From positions 1 to 6,662 of the forward strand of contig JAIYCK010000352.1 in the NCBI GenBank assembly GCA_027488055.1: DNA of 6,662 nt, given 5' to 3'. This document shows, piece by piece, positions 6,025 through 6,662 of the stretch (position 1 is the stretch's first letter; every line of letters starts with the position of its first letter). The notes under the pieces are model-generated. The model was not told the DNA's origin and made no database searches. It saw nothing but the letters and a program-made list of their open reading frames with translations. The DNA is from Flavobacteriales bacterium (GTDB lineage Bacteria; Bacteroidota; Bacteroidia; Flavobacteriales_D; Sanyastnellaceae). A program made the translations under genes and the position numbers.

Positions 6025-6662
6025 TGGACAAGACCGACATAAAATCACTAGAAAAAAGTAGGAAACGCATCTTCCTTGGAATTCTTGTGTCGCTGTTTTT
6101 TGCGTTAGCTGCTTTTACCAATCATAGCCTTAAGGAAAATGCGAGCTTTATAGTCGTGCTGGATGCCGGACATGGAGGAAGTGATCCAGGTAATCTTGGG
6201 ACTGGCCGCTATAAAACAACCGAAAAAAACATCTCATTGGATGTGACCCTACAGGTCGGTAAATATATCAATGAGCATTTCCCTCAAGTGAAGGTAGTAT
6301 ATACCCGAAGCGGCGACACCTTCCCCACACTCAAAGAGCGCTGCAACATCGCCAACAACGCGGATGCAGATCTTTTCATTTCCATCCATTGCAATGCCAA
6401 CGCCAAAGAGACTCCCAATGGTGTTGAAACCTTTGTGATGGGTTTGCACAAGAGCCAAGAAAGTCTGGAATCCGCCATGCGTGAAAACAACTCCATCTTT
6501 TTGGAAAAAGACCATGAGGCTGATTACTCCGGTTTCGACCCCAAGAATCCCGATACGTATATCATCTTAAGCATGCGTGAAAACGCTTATATGGAGAAAA
6601 GCATCGATATTGCCAAGAATGTCCAAGATCAATTCCGCAGTCGAGTTGGGCGCAAAGATCGC
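6024..6662 (+). CDS. N-acetylmuramoyl-L-alanine amidase (Amidase_3 family), 5' part
   Basis: Zinc enzyme that cuts the bond between N-acetylmuramic acid and L-alanine in peptidoglycan, acting in the periplasm in daughter-cell separation or wall remodelling. The frame from ATG 6024 stays open to the window edge (213 residues seen). Residues 1-15 are charged and 16-31 are hydrophobic, giving a signal or anchor without a sharp cleavage site. VVLDAGHGGSDPG (44-56) supplies zinc ligand His50, Glu67 in KTTEKN is the second ligand, and His122 in SIHCNA is the third. YTRSGDTFPTLKERCNIAN (93-111) is the usual family segment. The catalytic Glu near the C-terminus lies beyond the window. Between His122 and the edge is the segment HKSQESLESAMREN ... 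FDPKNPDTYIILSM ... AYMEKS, typical of Bacteroidota members. The start follows a 48-base gap shared with divergent lptD. Confidence 0.94.
   Translation, partial: MDKTDIKSLEKSRKRIFLGILVSLFFALAAFTNHSLKENASFIVVLDAGHGGSDPGNLGTGRYKTTEKNISLDVTLQVGKYINEHFPQVKVVYTRSGDTFPTLKERCNIANNADADLFISIHCNANAKETPNGVETFVMGLHKSQESLESAMRENNSIFLEKDHEADYSGFDPKNPDTYIILSMRENAYMEKSIDIAKNVQDQFRSRVGRKDR

Noticed and set aside
6249..6515. Minus-strand open frame opposite the amidase
   Set aside because: It lies over the conserved zinc-ligand region of the amidase, has no family resemblance, and fits a shadow frame.

Overview
The window looks like chromosomal core DNA from a member of the Bacteroidota, probably near the Flavobacteriales or a related environmental lineage. 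Three things support this: a secreted protein ending in a type IX secretion (T9SS) sorting domain, an LptD and an amidase of the form found in that phylum, and promoter-like sequences matching the Bacteroidota pattern TTG-N17-23-TAnnTTTG rather than the enterobacterial one. Shine-Dalgarno sequences are absent or weak, which is also normal for the phylum. I see no tRNA, rRNA, CRISPR array, insertion sequence or phage gene.

Layout. Positions 2-775 hold the 3' part of nuoN (respiratory complex I, proton-pumping subunit N), open at the left edge. Eleven bases later comes a 107-residue lipoprotein with an atypical CX4CH haem-binding motif and a downstream Met-Pro. A good promoter candidate for it lies inside the 3' end of nuoN. 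An 83-base gap with two small inverted repeats leads to a 682-residue exported protein. That protein has seven beta-propeller-type repeats, a Cys-containing linker domain, an Ig-like domain and a T9SS type A sorting domain. A strong hairpin with T-tracts on both sides separates it from the convergent lptD gene (880 residues, minus strand), which encodes the outer-membrane LPS transport barrel. lptD starts at GTG and is separated by 48 bases from a divergent N-acetylmuramoyl-L-alanine amidase, which is open at the right edge.

How the genes relate. The left part is respiratory: complex I plus a possible small periplasm-facing cytochrome. The right part is envelope biogenesis: LPS delivery to the outer membrane and peptidoglycan cleavage, expressed from a very short shared control region. 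The T9SS protein between them is a cell-surface or secreted protein with no visible functional link to either side.

I found no clearly undescribed multi-gene system. The most interesting points are the compact CX4CH cytochrome-like lipoprotein behind nuoN, the face-to-face promoter candidates between lptD and the amidase, the reduced cysteine set of this LptD, and the seven-repeat propeller whose N-terminal segment appears to close the ring.
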